From: Sulfobacillus sp.
GTDB lineage: Bacteria > Bacillota > Sulfobacillia > Sulfobacillales > Sulfobacillaceae
Length of the DNA: 64,000 nt
Reading direction: 5' to 3'
Assembly: GCA_027309085.1 (NCBI GenBank)
Contig: DAIDDL010000001.1
Location: forward strand, 62,001-126,000
Positions within the stretch are counted from its first letter, which is position 1. Each line of letters opens with the position of its first letter. Below are positions 16,568-25,198 of this stretch, piece by piece. The notes below the pieces were generated by a model that worked only from the letters and a program-made list of their open reading frames with translations, searched no databases and was not told where the DNA came from. Made by a program: the position numbers and the translations under genes.

Positions 16568-17260
16568 CTATGGCTTGCGGGCCCAGGCAATTGTGCGGAG
16601 CGCTAAAATATCCGTGGCGCTGAATAGCGCCGCCTGCCGGCGCCACTTGGACTGGGGAAAGATGACGGGGATTTCAGTGCAGGCGAGCAGCAGGGCGGGC
16701 ACTGCGTCGGCCCAGGGCCGTTCGGCTATCTCTAGCAGGGACAGCCCTAGAGTCGTCGGGTCCCCGCCGGCTTTGACACGGCCGATGATGGCCATAATCT
16801 CCGACTGGCTGCGGGGGTCGGGATACACCGGCGCAATCCCCAGCGGCAGCAGGTAGGGGTCATAAAGGTGATATTGCACAGTCGGGGTGGTGGCCAAAAT
16901 GCCCAGCCGCGCAATTCCCTGGGCGGCGGTGGCATGGCTTACCGTGTCCAGCATGTTCAGCCAGGGAAGAGAGACCGCCTGGGACAGATCGGGGTAATAG
17001 GCATGGGTGGTGCTGGACGGCATGACGAGAAAATCGGCGCCAGCCTGCTCCAGTGCGCGCGCTGCCCGCACCAAGGCTGGAACGGGCGAGGGGCCGCGGT
17101 TCTCCAAGTGGGCGATTCGGCTGGGAACCGCAGGTGAAGACAGCAGAATCACGGGGAGATGGTCCCCGTCATCTGCTGCGGGGGTCAATTCGATCAGGCG
17201 CCGGTAAAAGTATGCGCCCGCCAAGGGCCCTAAGCCCCCGATGATGCCAACTGTCCGCAT
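16568..17260 (-). CDS. Aspartate/glutamate racemase family protein with one catalytic Cys replaced
   Basis: A 230-residue protein starting TVGIIGGLGPLAGAYFY, the start motif of Asp/Glu racemases. These enzymes use two cysteines as acid and base. The second lies in LLACTEIPV (Cys about 194), but the first motif, normally PCNTAH, reads PSSTTH, so Ser82 takes its place. A related E. coli racemase with Thr at that site is known to be active on L substrates only, so this protein may be a one-sided racemase, an isomerase of another acid, or inactive. The start at 17260 follows AAGGAGG; the longer frame upstream overlaps the Mrr-like gene. Confidence 0.8.
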   Translation of the reverse strand: MRTVGIIGGLGPLAGAYFYRRLIELTPAADDGDHLPVILLSSPAVPSRIAHLENRGPSPVPALVRAARALEQAGADFLVMPSSTTHAYYPDLSQAVSLPWLNMLDTVSHATAAQGIARLGILATTPTVQYHLYDPYLLPLGIAPVYPDPRSQSEIMAIIGRVKAGGDPTTLGLSLLEIAERPWADAVPALLLACTEIPVIFPQSKWRRQAALFSATDILALRTIAWARKP

Positions 17261-17313
17261 AGCGGTCTTGCCTCCTTCTCTTGACACGGGGGTATTTTTG
17301 ACACTGATGTCAG

Positions 17314-18330
17314 CTATTCCACGGCCGCGCGCACAAAAGCCATATTGTCGGTGAGAGACTTTCCGGTGATCTCGCACGCGGCCCGGGTCACCGCGTTGAT
17401 CGCGGCCAAACGGTCTTGCCCCCGGCGCCGCAGCAGGCCGACGTAGAAGGGGTAATACACCAGAGTCGCCTGGTCGACGCTTAAATTGTCCAGCGGCAGG
17501 GGAATGCCCAATTCTTCCAGCTTTTGCCGCTGGCGGTCTTTGGCTTGGGCGGCGACAAGTTCCTGAAGCTTCTTATTGGCGCCCAGCAGCTGGGCTGTGA
17601 CCATCTTAGGTTTGGTGCGCGGTGGCACAAAGGCAAGAGCGGCGACTTCGCTCAGATCCGGGGCGAGCCCGAGACGCTGAAAAAAGTGTCCGTCCAGCGC
17701 ACTGTAAAGGTTCCAGATTACTGTGACTTTGGTCGTGGCGCGTCTCAAGAAATCTTTGACGACCGTGGAGCAGCGCATCTCGAGCAAGTGATAGGGAATC
17801 CAGACGAGCTCGGCCCATACCACTTCCTCCCGGCTGAACCCTAAGATTCCCTTGCTCTGTGCGGCCAGGAGCTGTTGCAACTGGTCTGGCGAGGCATTGA
17901 CGGTGGCCACCGCCTCCAGCATGCGGGTGTTGGGAGTGTGAAGTTCCGCCACCGAGAGCGCGCCCAAGCGCCTGGCGATGTCTTCCGGGCCCCACAGCTC
18001 CAGTCCGAGCTGGGCGGCTGTCTGCTCAGCTCCCAGCCTCCAGCCTTGCAGGGCGACGATCAGGCCCTTGTTGATCCCGGCATCTTGCACCACCATGGAC
18101 AGCTTGGACACCACGTCTTTTTCAATGGGCTTCTCCCAGGCTTTGCATTCGACCGCAATGACAAATTCCGTGATGCCGTCTGACTTTTTGGCCAGCACGT
18201 CGATCTCATGCCGGGCGCCCGATTTTCCTTCGGCGATAACATTCTGCTGCACATCGTAGCCGTTCAGGCGGAAGTAGGCGCCGATCCTTTCTTCCAGCTG
18301 CGTTCCTTTCATGAGGGGGTCGTGGGTCAT
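17314..18330 (-). CDS. Mrr-like PD-(D/E)XK nuclease-domain protein
   Basis: A 338-residue protein with an N-terminal restriction-endonuclease-like domain: KGTQLEERIGAYFRLNGYDV, then HEIDVLA (Asp about 44) and VIAVECKAW (Glu61-Cys-Lys63), and QDAGINKGLIVA with a final GLELWGPEDIARRLG. This is the order of Mrr-type domains that cut DNA. The C-terminal 200 residues (AELVWIPYHLLEMRCS...LVYYPFYVGLL) fit no family I know. There is no methyltransferase nearby, so it is not an obvious restriction system; defence, repair or regulation are possible. The start follows AAGGAG. Confidence 0.75.
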   Translation of the reverse strand: MTHDPLMKGTQLEERIGAYFRLNGYDVQQNVIAEGKSGARHEIDVLAKKSDGITEFVIAVECKAWEKPIEKDVVSKLSMVVQDAGINKGLIVALQGWRLGAEQTAAQLGLELWGPEDIARRLGALSVAELHTPNTRMLEAVATVNASPDQLQQLLAAQSKGILGFSREEVVWAELVWIPYHLLEMRCSTVVKDFLRRATTKVTVIWNLYSALDGHFFQRLGLAPDLSEVAALAFVPPRTKPKMVTAQLLGANKKLQELVAAQAKDRQRQKLEELGIPLPLDNLSVDQATLVYYPFYVGLLRRRGQDRLAAINAVTRAACEITGKSLTDNMAFVRAAVE

Positions 18331-18382
18331 GACATAGTCTCCTTACAATTTCGGTGTGAACATCATTGCCGCGGGCCCCGCA

Positions 18383-19255
18383 TCAGAATGGGAACACGAC
18401 GGTGCGGTTTCCTGAGACCAGCACCCGGTCGCTGACGTGCCAGTCGACGGCGCGCGCCAGCACCATGCGTTCTACCTGCCGCCCAAGGCGTTTGAGGTCG
18501 TCGAGCTGGTGCCGGTGGTCCACCCGGTGCACATCTTGTTCGATGATGGGACCCGCATCGAGGTCGGCGGTGACATAGTGGGCGGTGGCGCCAATCAGCT
18601 TGACTCCGCGGGCGTAAGCCTGGTGATACGGTTTCGGGCCGACAAAAGCCGGCAGAAACGAGTGGTGGATGTTGATTATCCGCTCGGGAAACGTGGAGAC
18701 AAAATGCTCCGACAGCACCTGCATATAGCGGGCTAGCACAATCGTCTGGGCATCATGTTCCCGAATCGCCCTGATGGCGCGGGCTTCGCTGTCCGCCTTC
18801 GTCTGGGCTGTGACCGGGAAGTGGTAAAAAGGGATGTCAAAACGGTCAGCGAGCGCCTTCAGGTCGCTGTGGTTGCTGATGATGAGCGCAACCGAGGCGG
18901 CGATGTCGCCGCGCTGCGTCTGCCAGAGCAGTTCGTTGAGACAGTGGTCTTCGCGGGAGACAAATACGCACAGGCGCTGGGGACGGCGTGCCAGAGCGAG
19001 TTTCCACTGCATGTCATACGGCTCGGCAATATTTTGGATCTGGGAGGACAGGCGCTCCGGGCCCGTGGCGCCAAGAGCCGCGTCAAATTCCGCCCGCATG
19101 AAAAACATGCCGTCCTCTGACAGGCCTTCGGAATACTGGTCAAAAGCCGTGATGTTGGCCCCTTCGCGCCCCAGGATATCGGAAACGGCGGCAATAATGC
19201 CAGGGCGGTCGGAACATGCAATCAACAGGCGGTAACGGTCGGTGTTTTGTGGCAC
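18383..19255 (-). CDS. purU: Formyltetrahydrofolate deformylase
   Basis: The enzyme hydrolyses 10-formyl-THF to formate and THF, balancing one-carbon pools and feeding purine synthesis. The 290-residue protein has an N-terminal ACT domain (LLIACSDRPGIIAAVSDIL) and a C-terminal formyltransferase fold with ALIISNHSDL, RYMQVLSEHF, INIHHSFLPAFVGPKPYHQAYARGVK and HYVTADLDAGPIIEQD. The His-Asp catalytic pair lies in these motifs. The start is GTG at 19255 after AGAGGAG. It precedes the Mrr-like gene by 52 bases in the same direction. Confidence 0.93.
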   Translation of the reverse strand: MPQNTDRYRLLIACSDRPGIIAAVSDILGREGANITAFDQYSEGLSEDGMFFMRAEFDAALGATGPERLSSQIQNIAEPYDMQWKLALARRPQRLCVFVSREDHCLNELLWQTQRGDIAASVALIISNHSDLKALADRFDIPFYHFPVTAQTKADSEARAIRAIREHDAQTIVLARYMQVLSEHFVSTFPERIINIHHSFLPAFVGPKPYHQAYARGVKLIGATAHYVTADLDAGPIIEQDVHRVDHRHQLDDLKRLGRQVERMVLARAVDWHVSDRVLVSGNRTVVFPF

Positions 19256-19470
19256 AGCGAGTCTCCTCTGCTTGGTTTTAATGGATTTCCCTAGGATTGT
19301 GGCAAGTCCTGTCTCGGGAAGGGCCAGATACCCTATTTTACGGCAAAATCCGTGCTGTTGCTTGGAATTTGACTGAACGAAACAGGAGGACTGCCGTATT
19401 TTGCCTGGCGCGCAGAGATGGCAGGGTGGCCGCAGTCCCGTCCTGGGGTGAATGCAGCCGTGAAACGCTG

Positions 19471-20397
19471 CTATTTCAGGGTGATGGCCGAACTGGAGCC
19501 TATGATAGCTGTGCCCGGGACATTTTGGTAAATCACCCGCACTGTGCCGGTCTCGCCTTTGATTGCCGGGGAATATTGGAACCGGTACGTAGGAGGGAGG
19601 CCGTGAGCGCTAAACCCGGTGCCGCGTCCCGGATGCTGTCCCCTGCCTTCGGCTTGGGGCCCCGTGCTGACGACCGCTGTTCCCTGGGTGGGGAGCCATT
19701 CCAATTCTGCCAGCTGGTATCCGGGCGGAGGTGCTGTCACCACAAACGTGAAGAAGCTGCCGGCACTTCCCGGTTCAGTTTTCACCGTTATGGAAGGGTT
19801 GGGAAAGTTCTGGGCCATCAAGTCCACAGTGCCTCGGGGCCACACCACATCGGCATGACTTACGGTGCGGTCTGATCCGGAAAATACCCATAACAGCTGG
19901 TAGCTTGCTCCTGCGGGATATAGGTCAATGGTGGTTCCGTCCGCCCTTCGCACCAGTCCGGGTGAGCCTAGCACAGACTCAATGTCTTGGAGAGTGATGT
20001 TCTTGAGAGGCGCGGCAAAAGACCGGACGTCAAAAATTTGATCGCCCACGTTGGTGCCAAAAGCGGCGTGATGCTTGTCGTAGGTAAAGTAAAACCCGGC
20101 CCCGGCGCCATTCTGGCTGCTGGCCTTGCCCCATGCTTGTTGCACCTGGCCGATGTTTTGGCGGTCGGCGAACAAGACGCCCACCGCTCTCCCGACTTCA
20201 GCGGCTTGCATCCATTGCCGCACGCTCGCCGCCGCATCTCGCGAAGCGGCTGACGGGGAGTGCAGTCCCTTGGGGGCTCCCGTGTTGCTCCTGGCGCTCG
20301 GGTGACTGGGGGTGGTGAGATGCCCGTTAGTTCCACAACCGGCCAGCAGAGCGCTGCAAAGCAGTGCGCAAGGGCCCCAAGCGCGGTAGTGTGTCAT
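19471..20397 (-). CDS. Putative lipoprotein, unknown function
   Basis: A 308-residue exported protein with a signal peptide ending in the lipobox LLAGC (Cys about 21), so it should be lipid-anchored on the outer face of the membrane. A Ser/Thr-rich linker follows, then a globular part with VGVLFADRQNIGQVQQAWG, DVRSFAAPLKNITLQDIESVLGSPG and a C-terminal beta-rich half ending RVIYQNVPGTAIIG. The DVRSF...VLG.P segment resembles small beta domains of Bacillus exported proteins (DUF4309-like), which is only a suggestion. The start follows GGAAGGGAG. Confidence 0.75.
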   Translation of the reverse strand: MTHYRAWGPCALLCSALLAGCGTNGHLTTPSHPSARSNTGAPKGLHSPSAASRDAAASVRQWMQAAEVGRAVGVLFADRQNIGQVQQAWGKASSQNGAGAGFYFTYDKHHAAFGTNVGDQIFDVRSFAAPLKNITLQDIESVLGSPGLVRRADGTTIDLYPAGASYQLLWVFSGSDRTVSHADVVWPRGTVDLMAQNFPNPSITVKTEPGSAGSFFTFVVTAPPPGYQLAELEWLPTQGTAVVSTGPQAEGRGQHPGRGTGFSAHGLPPTYRFQYSPAIKGETGTVRVIYQNVPGTAIIGSSSAITLK

Positions 20398-20645
20398 GAT
20401 GGCGGCTCCCTTCCTGAACCTTTAATGTCGGCAAGCGTACTGCGCTAATATTACTGAAAAACTCTGGGGATGGCCAAACTGGCCAGCGCCTGCTTCTTTG
20501 TCGTCAACCGCGGAATGCATTTGCCACCCAGGCCGCGCGCCTGCGGAGCGCGGTTCAAGGAAAGAAGGGGAGGGTGAAGAACAGGGCAAGCCCGTGATGA
20601 TAGAATAGGCAGAAGGCAGAAGAGGAATTCTGCACCCTTAAGGAG

Positions 20646-21605
20646 ATGGTGGAAATACAGGCGATGGTTATCAACCAGTACGGTGAGCCCGATGTTTTTC
20701 ATGCAGCAGAAATTGCGCATATGCCGCTAGGACTGACCGATGTCCTGGTGAAAAATTATGCCACATCCGTCAATCCGGTAGATTGGAAAATCCGCAGGGG
20801 CTTTCTGGCAGAGCGGATGCCGTTGGACTTTCCGGCGATTCTGGGATGGGACAGCGCGGGGATTGTTGAAGAAGTGGGAGAGGGTGTGACAAACTTTCGC
20901 CCAGGCGACAAGGTGTTCAGCCGCCCAGCTACGGAACGGCCCGGAACATATAGTGACTATGTGGTTATCGATCAGGCGCTGTTAGCCCCCAAGCCGGCGG
21001 CGCTGACCTTCCTGGAGGCGGCCAGCATCCCATTGGCGGGGCTCACGGCATGGGAGGCGCTGATAGAGATCGCCAAGATCCAGCCGGGACAGCGGGTGCT
21101 GGTCCATGGGGGAGCCGGCGGAGTCGGAGGCTATGCCATTCAGCTTGCGAAGTCCCAGGGGGCTTTTGTGGCGACAACGGCCCGGGGGGTAAACCGGGAC
21201 TACGTCACGGATTTAGGAGCTGACATGGTGATTGATTACGAACAGAGCGCGTTTGAGCGGGAAGTGGAGGATTTCGACGCGGTGCTGGATACGATGGGGG
21301 GCGGGGTGCAGGAGAAGAGCTTTGGGGTGCTGAAAGCCGGCGGGGTTCTAGTGTCCATTGCACAGGCGCCGGATCCAGACAAGGCGCAGGCCCACCACGT
21401 GCGCGCGCACTGGTTTTTCCTGCAGCCGGACGGCCGTAAGCTCGCGGCTTTGGCCCAACTGTTTGAACTAGGCAAGATGCGGCCCACGGTGGGGCAGGTA
21501 TTTCCCCTCGGCAATATTGCGGACGCCCACCGCCTGAGCGAGACCGGCCACAGCCGCGGGAAGATCGCAATTGTGGTGGATCAGGCGCAAGCGTACCGGA
21601 AGTAG
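20646..21605 (+). CDS. Zinc-free MDR-family NAD(P)H:quinone oxidoreductase
   Basis: A 319-residue medium-chain reductase: GroES-like N-terminal half (VINQYGEPDVFHAAEI, NPVDWKIRRGFLAERMP, PAILGWDSAGIVEEVGEG) and Rossmann half with the nucleotide loop HGGAGGVGGYAIQLAKSQGA. No catalytic-zinc ligands are visible, as in quinone or enoyl reductases. The start is unclear: ATG at 20646 touches AAGGAG, GTG at 20649 has short spacing, and ATG at 20664 gives the family's normal N terminus (MVINQYG). It is monocistronic, with a hairpin plus T5 just after it. Confidence 0.88.
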   Translation: MVEIQAMVINQYGEPDVFHAAEIAHMPLGLTDVLVKNYATSVNPVDWKIRRGFLAERMPLDFPAILGWDSAGIVEEVGEGVTNFRPGDKVFSRPATERPGTYSDYVVIDQALLAPKPAALTFLEAASIPLAGLTAWEALIEIAKIQPGQRVLVHGGAGGVGGYAIQLAKSQGAFVATTARGVNRDYVTDLGADMVIDYEQSAFEREVEDFDAVLDTMGGGVQEKSFGVLKAGGVLVSIAQAPDPDKAQAHHVRAHWFFLQPDGRKLAALAQLFELGKMRPTVGQVFPLGNIADAHRLSETGHSRGKIAIVVDQAQAYRK

Positions 21606-21623
21606 CCATTCGAGAAATCTCCC

Positions 21624-21663
21624 GCGCGGCTCGGGCCATGCAAGCCGAGTGCGCAACCTTTTT
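21624..21663 (+). terminator. Terminator after the quinone oxidoreductase gene
   Basis: GCGC-GG-CTCGG pairs with CCGAG-T-GCGC (one small bulge) around a short loop, with TTTTT at 21659-21663. Confidence 0.6.
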
Positions 21664-21840
21664 GGGGGTTCGTGGGACTCTTATGGGGACTCACGGACCC
21701 GCTTGGACGGGACTGTCTGCTTCTGTGTCACGATACTGCCTGTGAGGGTCTTGTTTCGGGTGGCGCAGAAACAATTTTTGTCTGGGCCTACGCGGTGGCC
21801 GGGGGCATAAAATAGAGGCGCAGAAGCAAGGGGGGCTGAT

Positions 21841-22566
21841 GTGAAACCACTGATTGTATTCGATCTGGACAACACATTGTACCGGGGAGACGACCCCTTC
21901 CGCTACTATGCCGCAGCGGTGTCGCGCAAGATGGCCCCTAAGGACGCACGGGCGTACCGGGAAGCCGTAGAGTCCCACCTTTCCGGGGTGGCAGGGATTG
22001 TGGAGGGGGACAACTGGGAAGCCGTGGTCGTGCTGGCCAGGAAATACCTGAGAGATGACCCTGTGTTGATAGAGGCATTCCATGATGTTCGGGACTATAT
22101 CCTGAGTCCCCAATGCCTTTTGGAAGTGCCGCCGGGGCTGCGGGATTTCCTCCACGGTTGGCAAGAGTGGGCGGCATTCGTCTGTGTATCCAACAGCCCG
22201 CAAAATTCGGCGGTGCCGGTTCTGGAAAAACTTGGGCTGCTCTGGGCGTTCGAGAAGGTCTTCGCCCATGCCCGCAAGCCGGAAGGGCTTGCCGCTATTA
22301 CCGCGACCCTGCTCGAGGGAAACGAGTCCGGTGGGGATGTTCTGAGCGTAGGCGACCATTACCTGAATGATATCGCCCCTGCTCTGAAAAAGGGGTGGGC
22401 CACCGCCCATATCAGCCCCCGCGGATATTTTCCGGGACCCAGCACCTATCAGGGACGCACCATGGAAGACGTGCTGCCGGGCATTCAGCACTGGTTGGCT
22501 GCCAGGCTGGAACAGACCGATTATGGTCAATCGACACCAGCGGGGATGCCGCGGCCGATGCGCTAG
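21841..22566 (+). CDS. HAD-superfamily hydrolase
   Basis: A 241-residue haloacid-dehalogenase fold protein. Motif I is FDLDNTLYRG (nucleophile Asp plus acid/base Asp), motif II is CVSNSPQN, motif III lies around the Lys of HARKPEGL, and motif IV is VGDHYLNDI. A helical cap of about 70 residues sits after motif I. It is likely a phosphatase with unknown substrate. It starts with GTG at 21841 after a GGGGGG tract. A terminator follows at 22778-22815. Confidence 0.88.
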   Translation: MKPLIVFDLDNTLYRGDDPFRYYAAAVSRKMAPKDARAYREAVESHLSGVAGIVEGDNWEAVVVLARKYLRDDPVLIEAFHDVRDYILSPQCLLEVPPGLRDFLHGWQEWAAFVCVSNSPQNSAVPVLEKLGLLWAFEKVFAHARKPEGLAAITATLLEGNESGGDVLSVGDHYLNDIAPALKKGWATAHISPRGYFPGPSTYQGRTMEDVLPGIQHWLAARLEQTDYGQSTPAGMPRPMR

Positions 22567-22929
22567 CCTGCCTGGCGGCCTGGTGCGCCCCGATATTCTG
22601 GTGCCGCTCCATTCCCAGGGGCCTGACAGATTCCTTGGCCTAGCGGGACAGACGGCCAAGCGTGACTCACTCAGCCAGACGGCATCCCTTTACCACCCGC
22701 ACCCATGCGGGCCCCTTTCTAGTGCGTTCCTGTCCATTTTGAGCAAAATGTCCGGCGGGGCTTGGCCCTTCTCGCCGGCCCAAGGCTGCCGGTGCTCGGC
22801 GCCTTGGGCTTTTTTGCGAATTCATTTCACCCCAATCTCGAAAAAATGCTATGGTGATAGGAAAAAGCTCGTAGACGGCTCCACAAGTCGGGCAAGCCCG
22901 GGACCGCCCTCAGCGGGGAGAAAGAGGCG
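22567..22929. other. Intergenic region, no gene
   Basis: No protein-like ORF is present. The stretch holds the strong terminator at 22778-22815; downstream AT-rich DNA (22815-22865) probably holds the promoter of the Nudix gene. Confidence 0.4.
22778..22815 (+). terminator. Rho-independent terminator after the HAD gene
   Basis: GCCCAAGGC (22778-22786) pairs with GCCTTGGGC (22801-22809), followed by TTTTTT. This is one of the clearest terminators in the window. Confidence 0.85.
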
Positions 22930-23664
22930 ATGGCAATGAATATTGGACGTGCCGCAAGCATTATTGTCTACCGGCAGAACGGGGGCCGGCCAGAAGTTTT
23001 TCTAACCCGCCGCTCCCGGCGGGTCAAATCTTTTCCAGGATTTTGGGTGTTTCCTGGAGGGAAGCAGGACGCGGGCGATATTGCGGTGGCCCACTCCCTT
23101 CCTCCCCAAGTTTTCAATCCCGGCTTTATCTTTCAGCCCGTCTTTCAAGAGGCGATGGCAGAGGAGTTCCAGCAGATGCTGGGAACCCAGCCAGACTTGG
23201 AAATCCGCCCGGCATTTTCCGATTTCGAGTGGCTGTCTCTAGCTGTGACCGCCGCCCGGGAATTATGGGAGGAGACGGGGATGGCATTAAGCCGCCCAGC
23301 TTTGGATGAGGCCTCGTCGGCGGCTGTGCAAGCGCGCCTGCTGGAGCAGGCAGACGGGCTGCAAGACCTGCTGGCCCAGTTCGCATTCGCCCTCGACCTG
23401 TCTGCTGTGGAAGTCGCCGGACGCATCACCACGCCGGACCTGGGCCCACACACACGCCGGTTTGACACGGCCTTCTTCATGGTGCCGTGGCCGGACAAAA
23501 GGGTTCGCGGGGCATTGTCCAAAGAGGTCGAGGCAGGGGAGTGGCTTTCACCTGAAGAGGCGTTGCGGCAGTTTGCTCCCGAGCAGCTGGCGATTCCCAC
23601 GCAGTATATTCTGCGGACTTTGCACGAGCGCTGGGCTCCACAGAACATGGAAGGCAGGGGGTGA
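22930..23664 (+). CDS. Nudix hydrolase with an insertion inside the Nudix box
   Basis: A 244-residue Nudix protein. The box is split: the Gly part reads FPGGKQDAGD near residue 40, while the catalytic part reads AARELWEETGM near residue 110, so about 60 residues are inserted. Such a split box is known in the NUDT19-like (CoA or acyl-CoA diphosphatase) branch. The N terminus RAASIIVYRQNGGRPEVFLTRR is the usual first strand pair. The start follows GGGGAGAAAGAGG; ATG at 22930 and 22936 are both possible. It sits 4 bases before the metallo-hydrolase gene, so the two probably form an operon. Confidence 0.85.
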   Translation: MAMNIGRAASIIVYRQNGGRPEVFLTRRSRRVKSFPGFWVFPGGKQDAGDIAVAHSLPPQVFNPGFIFQPVFQEAMAEEFQQMLGTQPDLEIRPAFSDFEWLSLAVTAARELWEETGMALSRPALDEASSAAVQARLLEQADGLQDLLAQFAFALDLSAVEVAGRITTPDLGPHTRRFDTAFFMVPWPDKRVRGALSKEVEAGEWLSPEEALRQFAPEQLAIPTQYILRTLHERWAPQNMEGRG

Positions 23665-23668
23665 TGGA

Positions 23669-24505
23669 ATGGCAGAACGGCTGAAGCAGCTGGCGGAGGG
23701 GTTGTGGCAGACGGAGGTGCCAGCAGCCACCATCCCTCCCTACACGCATACCCATTGCTACTGGATTCAGGGCACAGCGGGACTGGTTCTGATTGACACC
23801 GCAGATGGCGGTCCGGCTGGAACGGCTGTGTTGCGGCAGGCATGGAATGAGCTGGGCCAAGAGCCGCTAGCAGGGGTATATATGACCCACGGCCACCCTG
23901 ACCATGTGGGGGGAGCCCGGTGGGCATTTGAGACGTGGGGCTGTGATTTGTGGCTGCATCCCTTGGATTATGACCTGCTTCCGGAGTCCTTGCGGGTTCT
24001 GCCCGCATGGCGCTCCATTGCGCCGGAGGGCGACCGCAGTCCTCTGGCTCCCGGAATTGACATTCTGGATGCTCCCGGGCACACTCCGGGGCAGGTGAAT
24101 ATCTATCTGAAAGAGCATGGCATTCTTTTGGCCGGGGACAATCTGCTGGGCAACAGCACCAGTGTGATTATTCCGCCCCACGGACACCTGCGCACGTACT
24201 TGGCGACCCTGGAGCGGCTGGGAGCCCTCAATCTGCGTTTGGCGGCGCCAGCTCACGGCGATCTCATCGAGGACCCCCGGGGCTATATCGCCATGTACCG
24301 CGAACACCGAGCAGAACGCCTGGACCAGGTGCTCCAGGCACTGCGGGCAGCGCCCCTGTCCGCTGCGGAATTAGCCAGCCGCATTTACCCGGCGCCTCTG
24401 CAGCAAATTGGGAAGCTCATGGTGGAGTCCCACCTGGAATACCTTGTGGAAGACCAAAAGATTGAGACCGTGGCGAACGGCCGGTTTGCCCGCGCAGGAG
24501 CGTAA
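23669..24505 (+). CDS. Metallo-beta-lactamase-fold hydrolase
   Basis: A 278-residue two-domain protein. The MBL domain has LIDTADGG, the metal motif THGHPDHVGG (HxHxDH variant HGHPDH), DAPGHTPGQVNIY, LLAGDNLLG and PAHGD. A C-terminal winged-helix-like part (LSAAELASRIYP...MVESHLEYLVEDQKI) follows. This is the LACTB2/hydrolase architecture, seen in thioesterase or RNase-like enzymes. It starts 4 bases after the Nudix stop with GGGGGTG before it. Substrate unknown; joint work with the Nudix protein on CoA compounds is possible but unproven. Confidence 0.88.
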   Translation: MAERLKQLAEGLWQTEVPAATIPPYTHTHCYWIQGTAGLVLIDTADGGPAGTAVLRQAWNELGQEPLAGVYMTHGHPDHVGGARWAFETWGCDLWLHPLDYDLLPESLRVLPAWRSIAPEGDRSPLAPGIDILDAPGHTPGQVNIYLKEHGILLAGDNLLGNSTSVIIPPHGHLRTYLATLERLGALNLRLAAPAHGDLIEDPRGYIAMYREHRAERLDQVLQALRAAPLSAAELASRIYPAPLQQIGKLMVESHLEYLVEDQKIETVANGRFARAGA

Positions 24506-24616
24506 GAGTCTCTCCATTTCAGAAGGCATGGGCATGGAAAGAGGGCCGGGTTTGGCGCCTGACACTCGGCAGGCTGGGCCCAGGGCCAACAGCCGTCTCG
24601 AGGCTCAAGGACTCTT

Positions 24617-25198
24617 TCAGCTCTGGGCTGAAATCCACTGCTGCCAGTCAGCCGTCTGCTGTCCGGGGACCCACAAGATGACGGCGGTCCAGCCTAGGGG
24701 ACCGTCCTGGCTCTGGCGCAGCAGCGCCGCCCGGCATTGCCATGAGCGCTGGGGTCCCTGCAGGTTTACGGTGAGGTCTTGCTGTTCTGCCAGGGCCTGC
24801 GCCACATGGCACCGGCATCCTGCCACGGATAGGTCCTCGGTCATGCCTTTGGTCCGGCGGTGGGGCCACAGACCCCACCGGATGCGCACCGGCCACTGCC
24901 AGGCGAAGCGCCGCATCCGCCGCTGCTCAAAAGGGCGGGGAGCGCTCAACAGCTGCCCGACCACAAATCGGTCATCCATGGGCATCGTCTGCAGTTCTAC
25001 GGACAGCTGCCAGATCAGGGGCGAGCTTTGCCACTGGACCGTAGCCATCTGGGGCGTGTTAAACAGCGGGGGTGCAGGGTCTGCCAATTCAAAGTATATT
25101 TGGTCAGGCAGCCGCACACGGACAACCGCATCCCACTCTTGAGATCCCACAGTCAATTGCACCGCCAATCCTGGAGATAAGACCGAATAGTTCGCCAT
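24617..25198 (-). CDS. PilZ-domain protein (c-di-GMP effector candidate)
   Basis: A 193-residue protein with a YcgR-like N-terminal beta half and a C-terminal PilZ domain. The c-di-GMP-binding signatures are present: RRMRRFAWQWPVRI (RxxxR) and EDLSVAGCRC (DxSxxG). Such proteins tie c-di-GMP to motility, surface growth or polymer synthesis. No flagellar or cellulose gene lies nearby. The start follows AAGAGGAC. Its leader region contains a very strong double hairpin (25231-25319), which might affect its expression. Confidence 0.8.
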   Translation of the reverse strand: MANYSVLSPGLAVQLTVGSQEWDAVVRVRLPDQIYFELADPAPPLFNTPQMATVQWQSSPLIWQLSVELQTMPMDDRFVVGQLLSAPRPFEQRRMRRFAWQWPVRIRWGLWPHRRTKGMTEDLSVAGCRCHVAQALAEQQDLTVNLQGPQRSWQCRAALLRQSQDGPLGWTAVILWVPGQQTADWQQWISAQS

